Positions 23,931-33,357 are shown, numbered from the stretch's first letter. The stretch is DNA of 55,645 nt from Clostridia bacterium (GCA_017407755.1 JAFQVY010000008.1:1-55645); one strand, 5' to 3'. The notes: a model not told the origin generated them from the letters alone. Made by a program: numbers and translations.

Positions 23931-25529
23931 ATGAATTACGATGAATTTGAAGCTTTAAGCATCAGCGAAGCGGTACTTTCTGTTGCAAAAGAGAATTTGA
24001 AAAACACAGCAATAACCTATATGAACAAAAAAATAAGCTACAAAACCTTTTTGCAAAAGATTAAAAAGCTTTCCTTAGCTTTTTTCTCTTTTGGAGTAAA
24101 AAAAGGGGACGTAGTTCTTGTAGCCTTACCTAATATTCCTCAGGCGGTTTATATCCTTTATGCACTTAACCGAATCGGTGCAGTGCCTGCATTTGTGTCG
24201 CCGCTGTCGGCAGAGGCTGAGCTTGAGCTGTATATAAGAAAATGTAAAAGCAGTATTATTGTTGCCCTTGATGAGCATTATGAAAAGCTTCTTAGGGTGA
24301 TGGCAAAAACGGGGGATAAAACCCTTATTTTGACTTCAGCTTTTGATGAGATTATTTTTACAGCAAAGAAATCTTTGCCTAAGGTAGTACGTTGGAACGC
24401 TTTATTCAAAAACAAATCCGAAAATATTTATATAAGTCCTCTAAAACCAAAGGACACGGCGGTTATTCTTTTTTCAGGCGGAACCACCGGCACTCCCAAG
24501 GCAGTTGAGCTTACAAACCTTAACCTTAATGCATTGGCTCTCGGTACAGAATCAGCTTGTGAAAAAGGCGTAGAAAGGGTAAAAATGCTCTCTGTTCTTC
24601 CTGTTTTTCACGGCTTCGGTCTTGGAATTGCTATTCATACCGTGCTTTTTTTCGGCGGCAATATTTTGCTTATGCCCCGGTTTAATGCTGAAAAAGTTGG
24701 CAGGATTATCAAAAGAAATAAACCTGATTATTTAGCATTTGTCCCTGCTATTCTTGAGCCGATTATTAATGCGAAGACACTCAAGAGTGCAGATTTATCC
24801 CACATTTTGGGAGTTTTTTCGGGGGGAGACGCTTTAAATAGCGAGCTTAAAAATCGTTTTGATACGTTTCTTTCAAAGCATAAGGCAAAGACACATATTC
24901 GTCAAGGCTATGGACTGACAGAGTGTGTGGCGGCATCATGTTTAATGCCTGATAACAAAAGCAAAACTGATAGCGTTGGTTTACCTTACAGGGACACTGA
25001 ATATAAAATCGTTACACCTTACACCTGCGATGAAGCTCCGGAGGGTTCAACAGGTGAGATTTGCATTAGCGGAAAAACAGTGATGAAAGGCTATCTTGAT
25101 GATAAATATGAAACTCAAAGAGTGCTTAAGCACCATAGCGACGGCAATTTGTGGCTTCATACAGGGGATTTAGGTTGCATAGATGACGAGGGCTTCGTGT
25201 ACTTTAAAGGAAGGCTTAAAAGGGTGATTATTTCAAACGGTCATAATGTTTATCCTTCTGAAATTGAAAATGCACTTAATAAGCTTCCTTATATTAAGGA
25301 ATGTTGTGCGGTAGGGGTAAGCGACAACAGGAAAGTTCAGGCTGTGGCTTTGTTTGCGGTATTAAAGCAGAATGAGATTGTCAAAAAAGAGGATATTTTA
25401 AAACACCTTCAAAGCTACGTTTCAAAGTATGCATTGCCTGAGTATGTTTATTTTATCGACTCCTTGCCCAAAACACACTTAGGTAAAGTTGCTTTTAAGG
25501 AACTTGAAAAAAACTGCCGAAGATTATAA
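23931..25529 (+). CDS. AMP-forming acyl-CoA synthetase/ligase
   Basis: The 532 residues follow the ANL adenylate-forming family, which activates a carboxylic acid with ATP and usually passes it to CoA. Visible motifs are FSGGTTGTPKAVELT (P-loop-like A3), QGYGLTECVA (A5), LHTGDLG (A7), GRLKRVIISNGHNVYPSEIE (hinge, A8) and the catalytic Lys in KTHLGKVAFKE. The substrate, probably a fatty or aromatic acid, cannot be read from sequence. It begins MNYDEFEALSISEAV after AAAGGAAA and stands alone between the divergent lipoprotein and a convergent gene. Confidence 0.92.
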   Translation: MNYDEFEALSISEAVLSVAKENLKNTAITYMNKKISYKTFLQKIKKLSLAFFSFGVKKGDVVLVALPNIPQAVYILYALNRIGAVPAFVSPLSAEAELELYIRKCKSSIIVALDEHYEKLLRVMAKTGDKTLILTSAFDEIIFTAKKSLPKVVRWNALFKNKSENIYISPLKPKDTAVILFSGGTTGTPKAVELTNLNLNALALGTESACEKGVERVKMLSVLPVFHGFGLGIAIHTVLFFGGNILLMPRFNAEKVGRIIKRNKPDYLAFVPAILEPIINAKTLKSADLSHILGVFSGGDALNSELKNRFDTFLSKHKAKTHIRQGYGLTECVAASCLMPDNKSKTDSVGLPYRDTEYKIVTPYTCDEAPEGSTGEICISGKTVMKGYLDDKYETQRVLKHHSDGNLWLHTGDLGCIDDEGFVYFKGRLKRVIISNGHNVYPSEIENALNKLPYIKECCAVGVSDNRKVQAVALFAVLKQNEIVKKEDILKHLQSYVSKYALPEYVYFIDSLPKTHLGKVAFKELEKNCRRL

Positions 25530-25561
25530 AAAACAAAAATGACCGCAGCTATCTGCGGTCA
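25530..25561 (-). terminator. Terminator of the nucleotidyltransferase gene
   Basis: On the minus strand TGACCGCAG pairs with CTGCGGTCA and runs into TTTTTGTTTTTT. On the plus strand no T-run follows, so it works best for the minus-strand gene. Confidence 0.8.
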
Positions 25562-25564
25562 AAA

Positions 25565-26722
25565 TTATTTGATATTATTTTTTGTAGCAAGCTTGCGTAC
25601 TTTGCGTATGTCTTTAAACTTTTTACTGTTAAGATTTTTTATATTGTCTGTTTGCTGCTTAAAGGCACTACGCTTAAAGAACAGCGAATAAAAGAACCTT
25701 CGCACCCAGCAAACGGGAAGCAAAACAGGTGCTTTGTTAAGCACGGGATACCTGAAAGCCAACTCTTTTGCGGGAGGAAACCAGATTTTTAAGAGGTATT
25801 TAAATTTCTCTAAAAAATTCAAGTTAGCAAAGCGGTTCTTAGATGTTTCAATTGTTTTATTTTTTAAAATAAATTCAGCAACGGTTAAGGTGTTTTCGTC
25901 TGCTACTTCATCGAAGAAAAAGTAACCCATAAGTTTTTGCACTGAATTATAAAAGTCCAGCATATTATGCTGCTTAAGCGTATCTTCTACAAACTGGTAG
26001 TCTGTATTTTTAATAAATTGCTGAAAGACAAGCAAATCTGTAAAAAAACGTATTCCGCATCCTCGATCCCTAAAATGGGAATATAAGTGAAAAAACAAAT
26101 GAAGATAAAAATGCTCATTGTTTAAAACACAGCTTAAATTGTTTTGAGATAATGATATGGCTTTAGTAAAAGGATTTAAAAAAACCACATGATCAAAAGA
26201 GGATTCTGGAGTTATCGGATTATGGATTTCATATATATAAAAATCATCTTTTCCGTATTCGTCGTGATAATCAATTGTGCTCTTGAGCTTATACCCTAAA
26301 TCTTTCATTATAGATTTGGCTTTTTCTCTGTCTTCTTTGCTTACATATATATCAACATCACTGAATACTCTCATATATGGGGCAGGATAATGGTCTTTAA
26401 TATGAATTCCTTTGAGTTTAATATATTTAATATTATTATCCTCTAAAGTTTTAAAAACACGCTCTGCTTCAATTGCTTGTCTGGTGGTACGAGCAACGAT
26501 TTTGTTTTTTTCTTTTGTGAAAAGCGTTTTTGCATCATCGGGAATATTCATGGTTTCAATTGCACTATATACAATTGTGACAGAATCATGCTTTTTTGCA
26601 AGATTAAAGAATTTAACCCAGTTGATATCATCAAAAGGAGCAGGAGCAGCGGTGTTTAAAATTACAGAAGAAATAAGAGAGGTAAGGTATTTGCCGTATT
26701 TAAGTAGCTCTTTCTCTTCCAT
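25565..26722 (-). CDS. Nucleotidyltransferase-family protein (NTP_transf_5-like)
   Basis: A 385-residue protein with a minimal nucleotidyltransferase core. IKYIKLKGIHIKDHY and PYMRVFSDVDIYVSKED supply the paired acidic residues (SDVDIYV) of the polymerase-beta fold. The rest is a helical region with HLFFHLYSHFRDRG and a basic C-terminal tail (KKFKDIRKVRKLATKN). Related proteins often lie in capsule or peptide-modification clusters, but none is seen here. Its codons are markedly AT-rich compared with neighbours, which could mean acquisition or low expression. Function is unknown. Confidence 0.8.
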   Translation of the reverse strand: MEEKELLKYGKYLTSLISSVILNTAAPAPFDDINWVKFFNLAKKHDSVTIVYSAIETMNIPDDAKTLFTKEKNKIVARTTRQAIEAERVFKTLEDNNIKYIKLKGIHIKDHYPAPYMRVFSDVDIYVSKEDREKAKSIMKDLGYKLKSTIDYHDEYGKDDFYIYEIHNPITPESSFDHVVFLNPFTKAISLSQNNLSCVLNNEHFYLHLFFHLYSHFRDRGCGIRFFTDLLVFQQFIKNTDYQFVEDTLKQHNMLDFYNSVQKLMGYFFFDEVADENTLTVAEFILKNKTIETSKNRFANLNFLEKFKYLLKIWFPPAKELAFRYPVLNKAPVLLPVCWVRRFFYSLFFKRSAFKQQTDNIKNLNSKKFKDIRKVRKLATKNNIK

Positions 26723-26799
26723 ATCTTCACCGCCTTTACGAAATATAAAATTATTATAACAGAAGGCATAACAAAAATCAACAATATAATTGACAAATA

Positions 26800-27729
26800 T
26801 TATTCGAAAAGTTTGGTAGAAAGGTATCTGTCGCCTGTGTCGGGTAAAAGTACAACGATATTTTTGCCGCTGTGTTCTTCTTTTTTGGCAAGCTCAATTG
26901 CAGCAAAAAGCGCTGCTCCTGAGGAAATTCCTACGAGTATACCCTCAAGCTTTCCCATAAGCCTGCTGGCTTCAAAAGCGTCGTCTGTTGAAGCGGTAAT
27001 GATTTCATCATAAATTTCAGTATCCAGCACATCGGGCACAAAACCTGCACCGATTCCCTGAAGGTTATGACTGCCGGCACTTTTGCCTGAAAGAACCGCC
27101 GATGTGTCAGGCTCTACAGCAACAACTCTTATATTGCTGTTTTTTGATTTAAGAAACCTGCCTGTACCCGTGATAGTGCCTCCTGTGCCTACACCGGCAA
27201 CAAAAATATCAACCTTGCCGTCTGTATCATTAAAAATTTCAGGACCTGTTGTGTCAAAATGTGCCTTTGGATTAGCGGGATTAGTAAACTGACCTGCAAT
27301 AATACTGTCAGGCAAAGTCTTGTTAAGCTCATTGGCTTTCTCTATGGCACCTGCCATACCTTTACTGCCTTCAGTAAGCACGAGCTCTGCACCATAAGCC
27401 TTCATAAGAATTCTTCGCTCCATACTCATTGAGTCGGGCATAACAATAATAACCCTGTAACCCCTTGCGGCTGCCACAAGAGAAAGACCTATTCCTGTAT
27501 TTCCTGATGTTGGTTCAATAATAACCGACTCTTTAGTTAAAAGTCCTTTTGCTTCATATTCATCTATCATTGCTTTGGCAACTCTGTCTTTAACAGAGCC
27601 GCCGGGATTTAAAAATTCAAGTTTAGCAAAAATTTTGGCTTTAAGATTGAGTTTTGCCTCGATGTTTGAGAGCTCAAGTAAAGGGGTATTTCCAATAAGT
27701 GCATCAGCAGATTTATATATTTTAGCCAT
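26800..27729 (-). CDS. cysK: Cysteine synthase (O-acetylserine sulfhydrylase)
   Basis: The 309-residue PLP enzyme makes L-cysteine from O-acetylserine and sulfide. The PLP lysine lies in NPGGSVKDRVAKAM, the substrate loop is PTSGNTGIGLS, the phosphate-binding loop GVGTGGTITGTG, and ISSGAALFA comes near the end. Length and motifs are standard for CysK. It has its own promoter. No other cysteine gene lies beside it. Confidence 0.96.
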   Translation of the reverse strand: MAKIYKSADALIGNTPLLELSNIEAKLNLKAKIFAKLEFLNPGGSVKDRVAKAMIDEYEAKGLLTKESVIIEPTSGNTGIGLSLVAAARGYRVIIVMPDSMSMERRILMKAYGAELVLTEGSKGMAGAIEKANELNKTLPDSIIAGQFTNPANPKAHFDTTGPEIFNDTDGKVDIFVAGVGTGGTITGTGRFLKSKNSNIRVVAVEPDTSAVLSGKSAGSHNLQGIGAGFVPDVLDTEIYDEIITASTDDAFEASRLMGKLEGILVGISSGAALFAAIELAKKEEHSGKNIVVLLPDTGDRYLSTKLFE

Positions 27730-27756
27730 AATTAAGCAACTCCTTTATAATGAAAT

Positions 27757-27785
27757 ATATTATCACAGGTGAAAATTTGTGTCAA
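27757..27785 (-). promoter_or_regulatory. Promoter of cysK
   Basis: Minus-strand TTGACA (27785-27780), 17-bp spacer, TAATAT (27762-27757), 28 bp before the cysK start. The -35 is a perfect consensus. Confidence 0.7.
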
Positions 27786-27840
27786 TTCATTTGATTTAAT
27801 ATTGATGTGGCAAATTCTGCATTAAATTTACAAAAAACTG

Positions 27841-27869
27841 TAGATTTCTTTTGGTGTTTATGATAAAAT
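27841..27869 (+). promoter_or_regulatory. Extended -10 promoter of the acyltransferase operon
   Basis: TGATAAAAT (27861-27869) is an extended -10; a weak -35-like TAGATT lies 17 bp upstream of its hexamer. It stands 33 bp before the GTG start at 27902. Confidence 0.45.
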
Positions 27870-27901
27870 AACCATATATGTTTGCTCAAAGGGGTGGTTA
27901 A

Positions 27902-29041
27902 GTGAAAAAGCGTCATAAAATAGTCTGGAGTGTTTTGCGTGCTCCCGTTGGCCTTTTTTTAAAGCTTAAGTTTGGCTATAAGTACGAGATTGCCAAAAAC
28001 TTACCCGAAAATTATATTGTCCTTTCAAATCACGTTACAGATTGGGACCCTGTGTTTGTAGGCGTAAGCTTCAAGAAAAATATGTACCTTGTGGGAAGCG
28101 AGCACATTTCCCGTTGGAAGTTTGCCTATAAGCTTTTAAAATGGGGTTTTGAGCCTATCATGAGGCCAAAGGGAACTGTTGCTTCGGCAACGGTGCTTGA
28201 TATAATAAGACATGTGCGAAAAGGCAAAAATGTATGTATGTTTGCCGAAGGTGCCAGGTCTTGGGACGGCGTAACCAACCCGATTTTACCTTCAACTGCA
28301 AAGCTTATCCAAAGTGCAAAATGCGGTCTTGTTACATATAAGCTGACAGGCGGATATTTTGTAAGTCCAATGTGGAGTACCAATTTAAGGCGTGGCAGTA
28401 TCAGCGGTAAAGTCAAGAATATTTATACCAAAGAACAACTTTCCGAGATGAGCACTGATGAAATTTATAATATTATTATCACAGACCTTTACGAAGACGC
28501 CTATGCCCGCCAGCTTGAAAATCCTCAAAAATACAAAGGCAAGAACCTTGCAAGAAGCTTAGAAAAGCTGGTGTTTATTTGCCCAAAGTGCGGTGCGCGT
28601 GAAACTCTTTGCTCAAAGGGCGACACAATTACCTGCAGTAAATGCAGTTTAACCTTTAAATACACTGAGTACGGAATGCTTGAAGGGCTTGATTTTAAAA
28701 CTGTAAAAGAACTTTCAAACTGGCAAAAGCAAGAAATTGAAAAAGATTTTTTGAATGGCACAGAGTATTTTACTCAAGAAGCGGTTCTTTCAACTGTTAA
28801 AAACCACGTAGAAACTGAAGTTGCAAAGGGCAGAATAAGTATGAATGCGCAAAGCCTTATTTGCGGCGGATATGAAATTTTACTTGAAGATATATCCGAT
28901 ATGGCTATGCACGGACAAAACGCTTTGGTTTTCTCTGTGGGTAAGGATTACTATGAGGTGCTTACCCCGAAAGATACCAATGCACTTAAATTTATGCTTT
29001 ATTATCAGATAATTAAAAGCAAAAAGCTTACGGAGGCGTAG
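27902..29041 (+). CDS. PlsC-type acyltransferase with C-terminal zinc ribbon
   Basis: The first 210 of 379 residues resemble 1-acyl-glycerol-3-phosphate acyltransferases. The catalytic HxxxxD motif is NHVTDWDP, with MRPKGT and FAEGARSWDG as the phosphate- and acyl-binding blocks. A zinc ribbon follows (CPKC at 227-230, CSKC at 245-248) and then about 130 residues with no recognised fold. Usual PlsC proteins are 200-260 residues with no zinc ribbon. The start is GTG at 27902 after AAGGGGTGG. The carrier gene begins 3 bp after the stop, so both are one operon. Confidence 0.85.
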   Translation: MKKRHKIVWSVLRAPVGLFLKLKFGYKYEIAKNLPENYIVLSNHVTDWDPVFVGVSFKKNMYLVGSEHISRWKFAYKLLKWGFEPIMRPKGTVASATVLDIIRHVRKGKNVCMFAEGARSWDGVTNPILPSTAKLIQSAKCGLVTYKLTGGYFVSPMWSTNLRRGSISGKVKNIYTKEQLSEMSTDEIYNIIITDLYEDAYARQLENPQKYKGKNLARSLEKLVFICPKCGARETLCSKGDTITCSKCSLTFKYTEYGMLEGLDFKTVKELSNWQKQEIEKDFLNGTEYFTQEAVLSTVKNHVETEVAKGRISMNAQSLICGGYEILLEDISDMAMHGQNALVFSVGKDYYEVLTPKDTNALKFMLYYQIIKSKKLTEA

Positions 29042-29043
29042 AT

Positions 29044-30423
29044 ATGGACTATTCAGCGGCTAATACGTCGCTATGGAACCCTATTATTCAGGTGGGTATC
29101 ATTGCGGCACTTATTATTTTATCAAATATTTTAAGACGTAAGGTTAAGTTTATTCGTCAAAGTCTTATGCCTACTGCGGTAATTGCAGGTTTTATTCTGC
29201 TTATTATGAGGTCAACAAATGTTATCCATGTTGACCCTGTTTTCCTTGAAAAGGTGACTTATCACGCTTTAGGTTTTGGATTTATTTCCCTTTCTCTTAA
29301 GGTTCCTGAAAAAGATACGTCAGAAACTCCCCTTACAGGAGCAAAAAGCGGTGCGCTCATAGTAGGCACATATCTTGTACAGGCGGTAGTCGGACTTGTA
29401 GTCACCCTTACCCTTGCTTACACCTTTATGCCTGAGCTTTTCAAGGCAAGCGGTGTTTTGCTTCCTATGGCTTACGGACAGGGCCCCGGTCAGGCAAATA
29501 ATATCGGTACTTTATATGAGCAGGCGGGTATGCCCGGCGGCAAGTCTTTCGGCCTTTCCTTAGCGGCTGCCGGTTTCTTGTGCGCTTGTATTATTGGTGT
29601 AATTTATCTTAATGTGCTCAGCAAAAAGAATAAGCTTGTAAGAGTAAAAGAAAAACGTAACATCTCAGGCTCCGTAACAGTTGACACTTATCAGCATACA
29701 GGTGAAATTCCCATAGCCGAATCCATCGATAAATTCAGCATTCAGTTTGCTTTGGTGGCTATGGTTTATCTTGCAACATTTTTGCTTACTCTTGGTATTG
29801 AATCCTTAGCAGGTCTTATTTCAAATGACATTAAAAATACCGTGAGCTCATTCTTGTGGGGTTTTAACTTTATTTTAGGCTCCTTGGTAGCTATTATTAC
29901 ACGTACAATAATTGTAGGCTTGAGAAAAACAAAGCTTATGACCAGACAGTATCAGAATAACTATCTTTTAAGCCGAATTTCAGGTCTTGCTTTTGACCTT
30001 ATGATTATTACAGGTATTGCAAGCATTGATATTTCAGATTTGAAGGGTTACTGGGTTCCCTTTATTTTACTTGCAGTTATCGGCGGTTTGGCAACATTCC
30101 TGTTCCTCAGGTTTATGTGCAAAAAGCTATATCCCAAATATCCTTACGAAGCGTTCCTTTCTATGTTTGGTATGCTTACAGGAACAATAAGCTCAGGTGT
30201 TCTTTTATTAAGAGAAATCGACCCCGAATTTGAAACGCCCGCCTCAAATCAGCTTGTTGTAGGCAGTTCTTTCGGTATAGCCTTTGGTTTTCCCGTGTTG
30301 CTTTTAGTTAAATTCGCCGCACGAGGTGAGGCGGCGGTCTGGATTGCATTAGGACTTGCGACTTTGTATTTAGCTGCTTTAATGGTGTTTATGCTTTTTG
30401 CAGGCAAAAAGAAAAAGAAATAA
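29044..30423 (+). CDS. GltS-family sodium/glutamate symporter-like protein
   Basis: A 459-residue protein of about 11-12 transmembrane segments. It resembles GltS in layout, with a Gly-rich re-entrant loop in the first half (GQGPGQANNIGTLYE) and a matching loop in the second half (FGMLTGTISSGVLLLREID), both typical of inverted-repeat carriers. The charged C-terminus ends GKKKKK. Glutamate with sodium is the likely cargo, but the loop differs from the classic GltS sequence, so another acid is possible. It is co-transcribed with the acyltransferase gene. Confidence 0.75.
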   Translation: MDYSAANTSLWNPIIQVGIIAALIILSNILRRKVKFIRQSLMPTAVIAGFILLIMRSTNVIHVDPVFLEKVTYHALGFGFISLSLKVPEKDTSETPLTGAKSGALIVGTYLVQAVVGLVVTLTLAYTFMPELFKASGVLLPMAYGQGPGQANNIGTLYEQAGMPGGKSFGLSLAAAGFLCACIIGVIYLNVLSKKNKLVRVKEKRNISGSVTVDTYQHTGEIPIAESIDKFSIQFALVAMVYLATFLLTLGIESLAGLISNDIKNTVSSFLWGFNFILGSLVAIITRTIIVGLRKTKLMTRQYQNNYLLSRISGLAFDLMIITGIASIDISDLKGYWVPFILLAVIGGLATFLFLRFMCKKLYPKYPYEAFLSMFGMLTGTISSGVLLLREIDPEFETPASNQLVVGSSFGIAFGFPVLLLVKFAARGEAAVWIALGLATLYLAALMVFMLFAGKKKKK

Positions 30424-30427
30424 ATAA

Positions 30428-30450
30428 AACTCTCGGTTTAAAGCCGAGAG
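30428..30450. terminator. Bidirectional terminator
   Basis: AACTCTCGG pairs with CCGAGAGTT around TTTAAAG, followed by TTTCTTTT. It lies between the carrier gene and the convergent threonine aldolase gene. Confidence 0.85.
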
Positions 30451-30458
30451 TTTTTCTT

Positions 30459-31484
30459 TTACAGTAAAGCTATTAATTTGTCTACAGCCTCGTCTGTAGT
30501 TGCCCAGCTTGAAGCAAAGCGTACTACGGTGTGGTTTTCGTCGTACTTTTCCCAAAAGCCGAAAGAAACAGATTTTTTAAGCTCTTGCATCTTACTGTTT
30601 TCAAGAACAATAAAAATCTGATTTGTAATGGTTTCGATAAAAATTTTGTAGCCCTTTTCTTTAAAGGCGGCTCTCATTCTGTCTGCTTTATCAATGGCGT
30701 TTTTAGCAATTTTGAAGTAAAGGTCGTCGGTAAAAAGGGTATCAAACTGAACGCCTAAAAGTCTGCCTTTGGCTAAAAGAGCACCGTGTTGCTTAATGCT
30801 TGTGAAGAAGTGCTTGGGGGCATTTTTATGTGTAAACACTACCGCTTCACCGCAAAGTGCACCTACCTTGGTGCCGCCGATGTAAAACACATCGCAAAGC
30901 CTTGCAATGTCTTTAAGGGTAACGTCTGTGCCCTTGCTCATAAGACCGTAACCCAGTCGTGCTCCGTCAAGGAAAAGAGGAATGTTATATTCCTTGCACA
31001 CATCTGAAATTTCAGTAAGCTCAGAAAGCGAGTAAAGGGTGCCGTATTCAGAGGGGTGAGAGATATAAACCATACCGGGGAAAACCATGTGGTCGTGATT
31101 GTCGTCGGCGTAAAAGGTTTCTAAAAGCTCTTTAAGGTCGGTGCTCTTCATTTTTCCCAGATGATGAGCAACAGTAAGCACCTTGTGACCTGTAAATTCA
31201 ACAGCACCTGCTTCGTGGCCTTCTATGTGACCTGTTGTGGTGCTTATTACGCCTTCGTAAGGGTTAAGCACAGTGTCAATAACAAGCTGGTTTGTCTGAG
31301 TACCTCCTGCGAGCAGAAAAACCTCTGCATCCTCAAGAGAGCAAGCTTTTTTGATTTTTTCTTTGGCTAAGTCGCAGTATTTGTCAAAGCCATAGCCGCT
31401 TAACTGCTCAAAATTAGTGCGGACTAAGGCGTCAAGTATAAGGGGATGTGCACCTTCGGTATAGTCGCTTTCAAAAGAAAACAT
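30459..31484 (-). CDS. ltaE: Low-specificity L-threonine aldolase
   Basis: The 341-residue PLP enzyme splits threonine into glycine and acetaldehyde. Key segments are FLLAGGTQTNQLVIDT, TTTGHIEGHEAGAVEF, the PLP-binding PLFLDGARLGYGLMS and the Schiff-base lysine in YIGGTKVGALCGEAVVF. It follows azlC-azlD by 12 bp on the minus strand, so an amino-acid exporter and an amino-acid-cleaving enzyme share a transcript. The closest alternative is another fold-type I beta-eliminating enzyme, which I think less likely. Confidence 0.92.
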   Translation of the reverse strand: MFSFESDYTEGAHPLILDALVRTNFEQLSGYGFDKYCDLAKEKIKKACSLEDAEVFLLAGGTQTNQLVIDTVLNPYEGVISTTTGHIEGHEAGAVEFTGHKVLTVAHHLGKMKSTDLKELLETFYADDNHDHMVFPGMVYISHPSEYGTLYSLSELTEISDVCKEYNIPLFLDGARLGYGLMSKGTDVTLKDIARLCDVFYIGGTKVGALCGEAVVFTHKNAPKHFFTSIKQHGALLAKGRLLGVQFDTLFTDDLYFKIAKNAIDKADRMRAAFKEKGYKIFIETITNQIFIVLENSKMQELKKSVSFGFWEKYDENHTVVRFASSWATTDEAVDKLIALL

Positions 31485-31496
31485 AGTAAAACTCCT

Positions 31497-31817
31497 TTAT
31501 ATTAAATATGTCATAATAATCTCGACCACAAAAACCGTTACACAAGCGGCAACGGCAACTATGGTAAGTCCTTTGCCTTTAATAGCAAGAAGTATTGCCA
31601 CAAAAAGTCCTGAAGCGGCGGCGTAAATATTTCCTGTAGCGTAAAGTGCCGCAGGAAAAGTCATAGCCGACAAAACGGTGTAGGGAATATAATAAAGAAA
31701 AGAGCGAATGAATTTATTCTCGATTTTCTTTCTCATTGCCCCAAAGGGAATGGCTCGTATCAGGTATGTAGAGCCTGCCATAATTAAGAGATAAATGAAA
31801 AAGCTTTTGTTATCCAT
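31497..31817 (-). CDS. azlD: Branched-chain amino acid exporter small subunit AzlD
   Basis: A 106-residue protein with three to four transmembrane spans. The motif STYLIRAIPFGAMRKKIENKFIRSFLYYIPYTVLSAMTFPA (quoted in part: YLIRAIPF and YIPYTVLSAM) is typical of AzlD. It works with AzlC to export branched-chain amino acids. It overlaps azlC by 8 bp. Confidence 0.93.
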   Translation of the reverse strand: MDNKSFFIYLLIMAGSTYLIRAIPFGAMRKKIENKFIRSFLYYIPYTVLSAMTFPAALYATGNIYAAASGLFVAILLAIKGKGLTIVAVAACVTVFVVEIIMTYLI

Positions 31818-32511
31818 TTGTGTTTTCCTCCTTTACGGGGAAAACTACTGCGCCGAAAACCGCCGCTAATATAGCACAAATGCATATTGCCAAGCCGCTT
31901 GAAATTTCGCTTAAAACAGGCAGATAATAAAAAGCACAGCTAAGAGCAACGCTTAAGCCTGCTACCAAAAGCAAAGCAAGCGACTCTTTAGCCTTAGGTG
32001 CCACTATAGCCACAAACATACCGTAAATGGCAAGGCATAGGGCGTTCATAATTATAGCAGGAAGTACGTTGCCGAGCACGCTTCCTAAAAGAGTTCCCAG
32101 TACCCAGCCAATATAAGGGAAAACCGTAAGACCTGAGAAAAACGTAACGCTTACTTTGTTTTCATTAGAGGCAACGGCAAAAATTTCGTCTGTCATAAAA
32201 AAGCCAAAAATCCATCGCTTAATTCCTGTAAACTGAGGAGTAACTTTTTGCGAAAGGGATAGCGACATAAAAGAATACCTTACATTAATTGTAAGCTGGC
32301 TTAAAAACATTTCTAAATACTGAGCGGGATTTATCATAATGCCTATACCTGCAAGCTGACCAGCCGAGGTCAGGTTGGTCATTGATATAAGCACCGCTTG
32401 CCACCACTCAAACCCAAGGCTTATAGCCATTATGCCAAAGGCAAAGGATACAGAAAGGTAACCCAATCCTATAGGAATACCGCTTTTAAGCCCCTTTAAA
32501 AAATCGTTCAT
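31810..32511 (-). CDS. azlC: Branched-chain amino acid exporter large subunit AzlC
   Basis: A 233-residue membrane protein with about six to seven spans. The N-terminal SGIPIGLGYLSVSFAFGIMA and the central NLTSAGQLAGI plus LTINVRYSFMSLSLSQ are hallmarks of AzlC, whose partner AzlD is encoded next. Export of leucine-type amino acids or analogues is the known function. It is the first gene of azlC-azlD-ltaE. Confidence 0.94.
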   Translation of the reverse strand: MNDFLKGLKSGIPIGLGYLSVSFAFGIMAISLGFEWWQAVLISMTNLTSAGQLAGIGIMINPAQYLEMFLSQLTINVRYSFMSLSLSQKVTPQFTGIKRWIFGFFMTDEIFAVASNENKVSVTFFSGLTVFPYIGWVLGTLLGSVLGNVLPAIIMNALCLAIYGMFVAIVAPKAKESLALLLVAGLSVALSCAFYYLPVLSEISSGLAICICAILAAVFGAVVFPVKEENTNG

Positions 32512-32583
32512 TTATATAAAACCTTACTTTATAAAAATCTCAGTATATTTTATCACAGAGAATATAACTTTTCAATAGCAATT

Positions 32584-32615
32584 AAAAAGCTGACAGTTTT
32601 ACGCTGTCAGCTTTT
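32584..32615. terminator. Terminator beside the YdcF-family gene
   Basis: AAAAGCTGACAG pairs with CTGTCAGCTTTT around TTTTACG. Its A- and T-runs on both sides allow termination in either direction; it serves the minus-strand gene 32621-33298. Confidence 0.8.
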
Positions 32616-32620
32616 GTGCT

Positions 32621-33298
32621 TTAATCATTCGTAAGATTGCCGTCACCATTTACGGGGATTGCTTCGCCTAAATATGTAGGATAGGGTTTAAAAATTGCAG
32701 TGAAAAAGTCTTTGTTTCTGGCTAAAATTTCTCGTATATCTCGCATAGTCTGCCCTGCATAAATGTAATAATCACTTGAAACGCCGTGTGCCTCAAGTCC
32801 AAAGCTTTTTGCAAGATAAAGTGCACGGTAAAGATGATATTCCTGAGTAACGATTACTATATTGTCAGCACAGAAAATTTCTTTGGCACGATAAATGCTT
32901 TCGTAAGTTGAAAAGCCTGCATGGTCCATAAAAACATCTTCTGAAGGCACGCCTTTATCGATTGCATATTGCTTCATAATATTTACTTCGTCGTATTCTA
33001 CCCTGCCGTGGTCCCCACTCATCAAAAGCTTAGGTGCAACGCCGGAAAAGTAAAGCTCAATGCTACGCTCCAAGCGGTCTCTGAGCATATCTGAGGGTGT
33101 GCCGTCGTCTCTGACTCCGCAGCCTAACACGAGTATACAGTCAACATTCTTAAGCTCAGTTGCACTTTCAGGTGTAACCATAAGCTTTTTGCCCACACTT
33201 TTTACATAGGCGTTAATAGAAAATACCGCCACAACGCTTAATATTGCTAATATCAGCAGTGCGATAATTATTGATTTAAAAACTTTTCTTTTTTTCAT
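32621..33298 (-). CDS. YdcF/SanA-type DUF218 membrane protein
   Basis: A 225-residue protein with one N-terminal transmembrane segment (about residues 10-30) and an extracellular DUF218 domain. The domain shows VDCILVLGCGVRDDGTPS, LLMSGDHGRVEYDEVNIM, MDHAGFSTYESIYRA and IVTQEYHLYRALYLA, the conserved blocks of SanA/YdcF proteins. SanA is linked to vancomycin tolerance and cell-envelope integrity in enterobacteria; the biochemical activity is unknown. It stands between two terminators as a single gene. Confidence 0.9.
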   Translation of the reverse strand: MKKRKVFKSIIIALLILAILSVVAVFSINAYVKSVGKKLMVTPESATELKNVDCILVLGCGVRDDGTPSDMLRDRLERSIELYFSGVAPKLLMSGDHGRVEYDEVNIMKQYAIDKGVPSEDVFMDHAGFSTYESIYRAKEIFCADNIVIVTQEYHLYRALYLAKSFGLEAHGVSSDYYIYAGQTMRDIREILARNKDFFTAIFKPYPTYLGEAIPVNGDGNLTND

Positions 33299-33357
33299 AA
33301 TACCATTCCTTTATATCCTTTTGTTTGAATATACCATATATGCCTGCTTCGTGCAAG

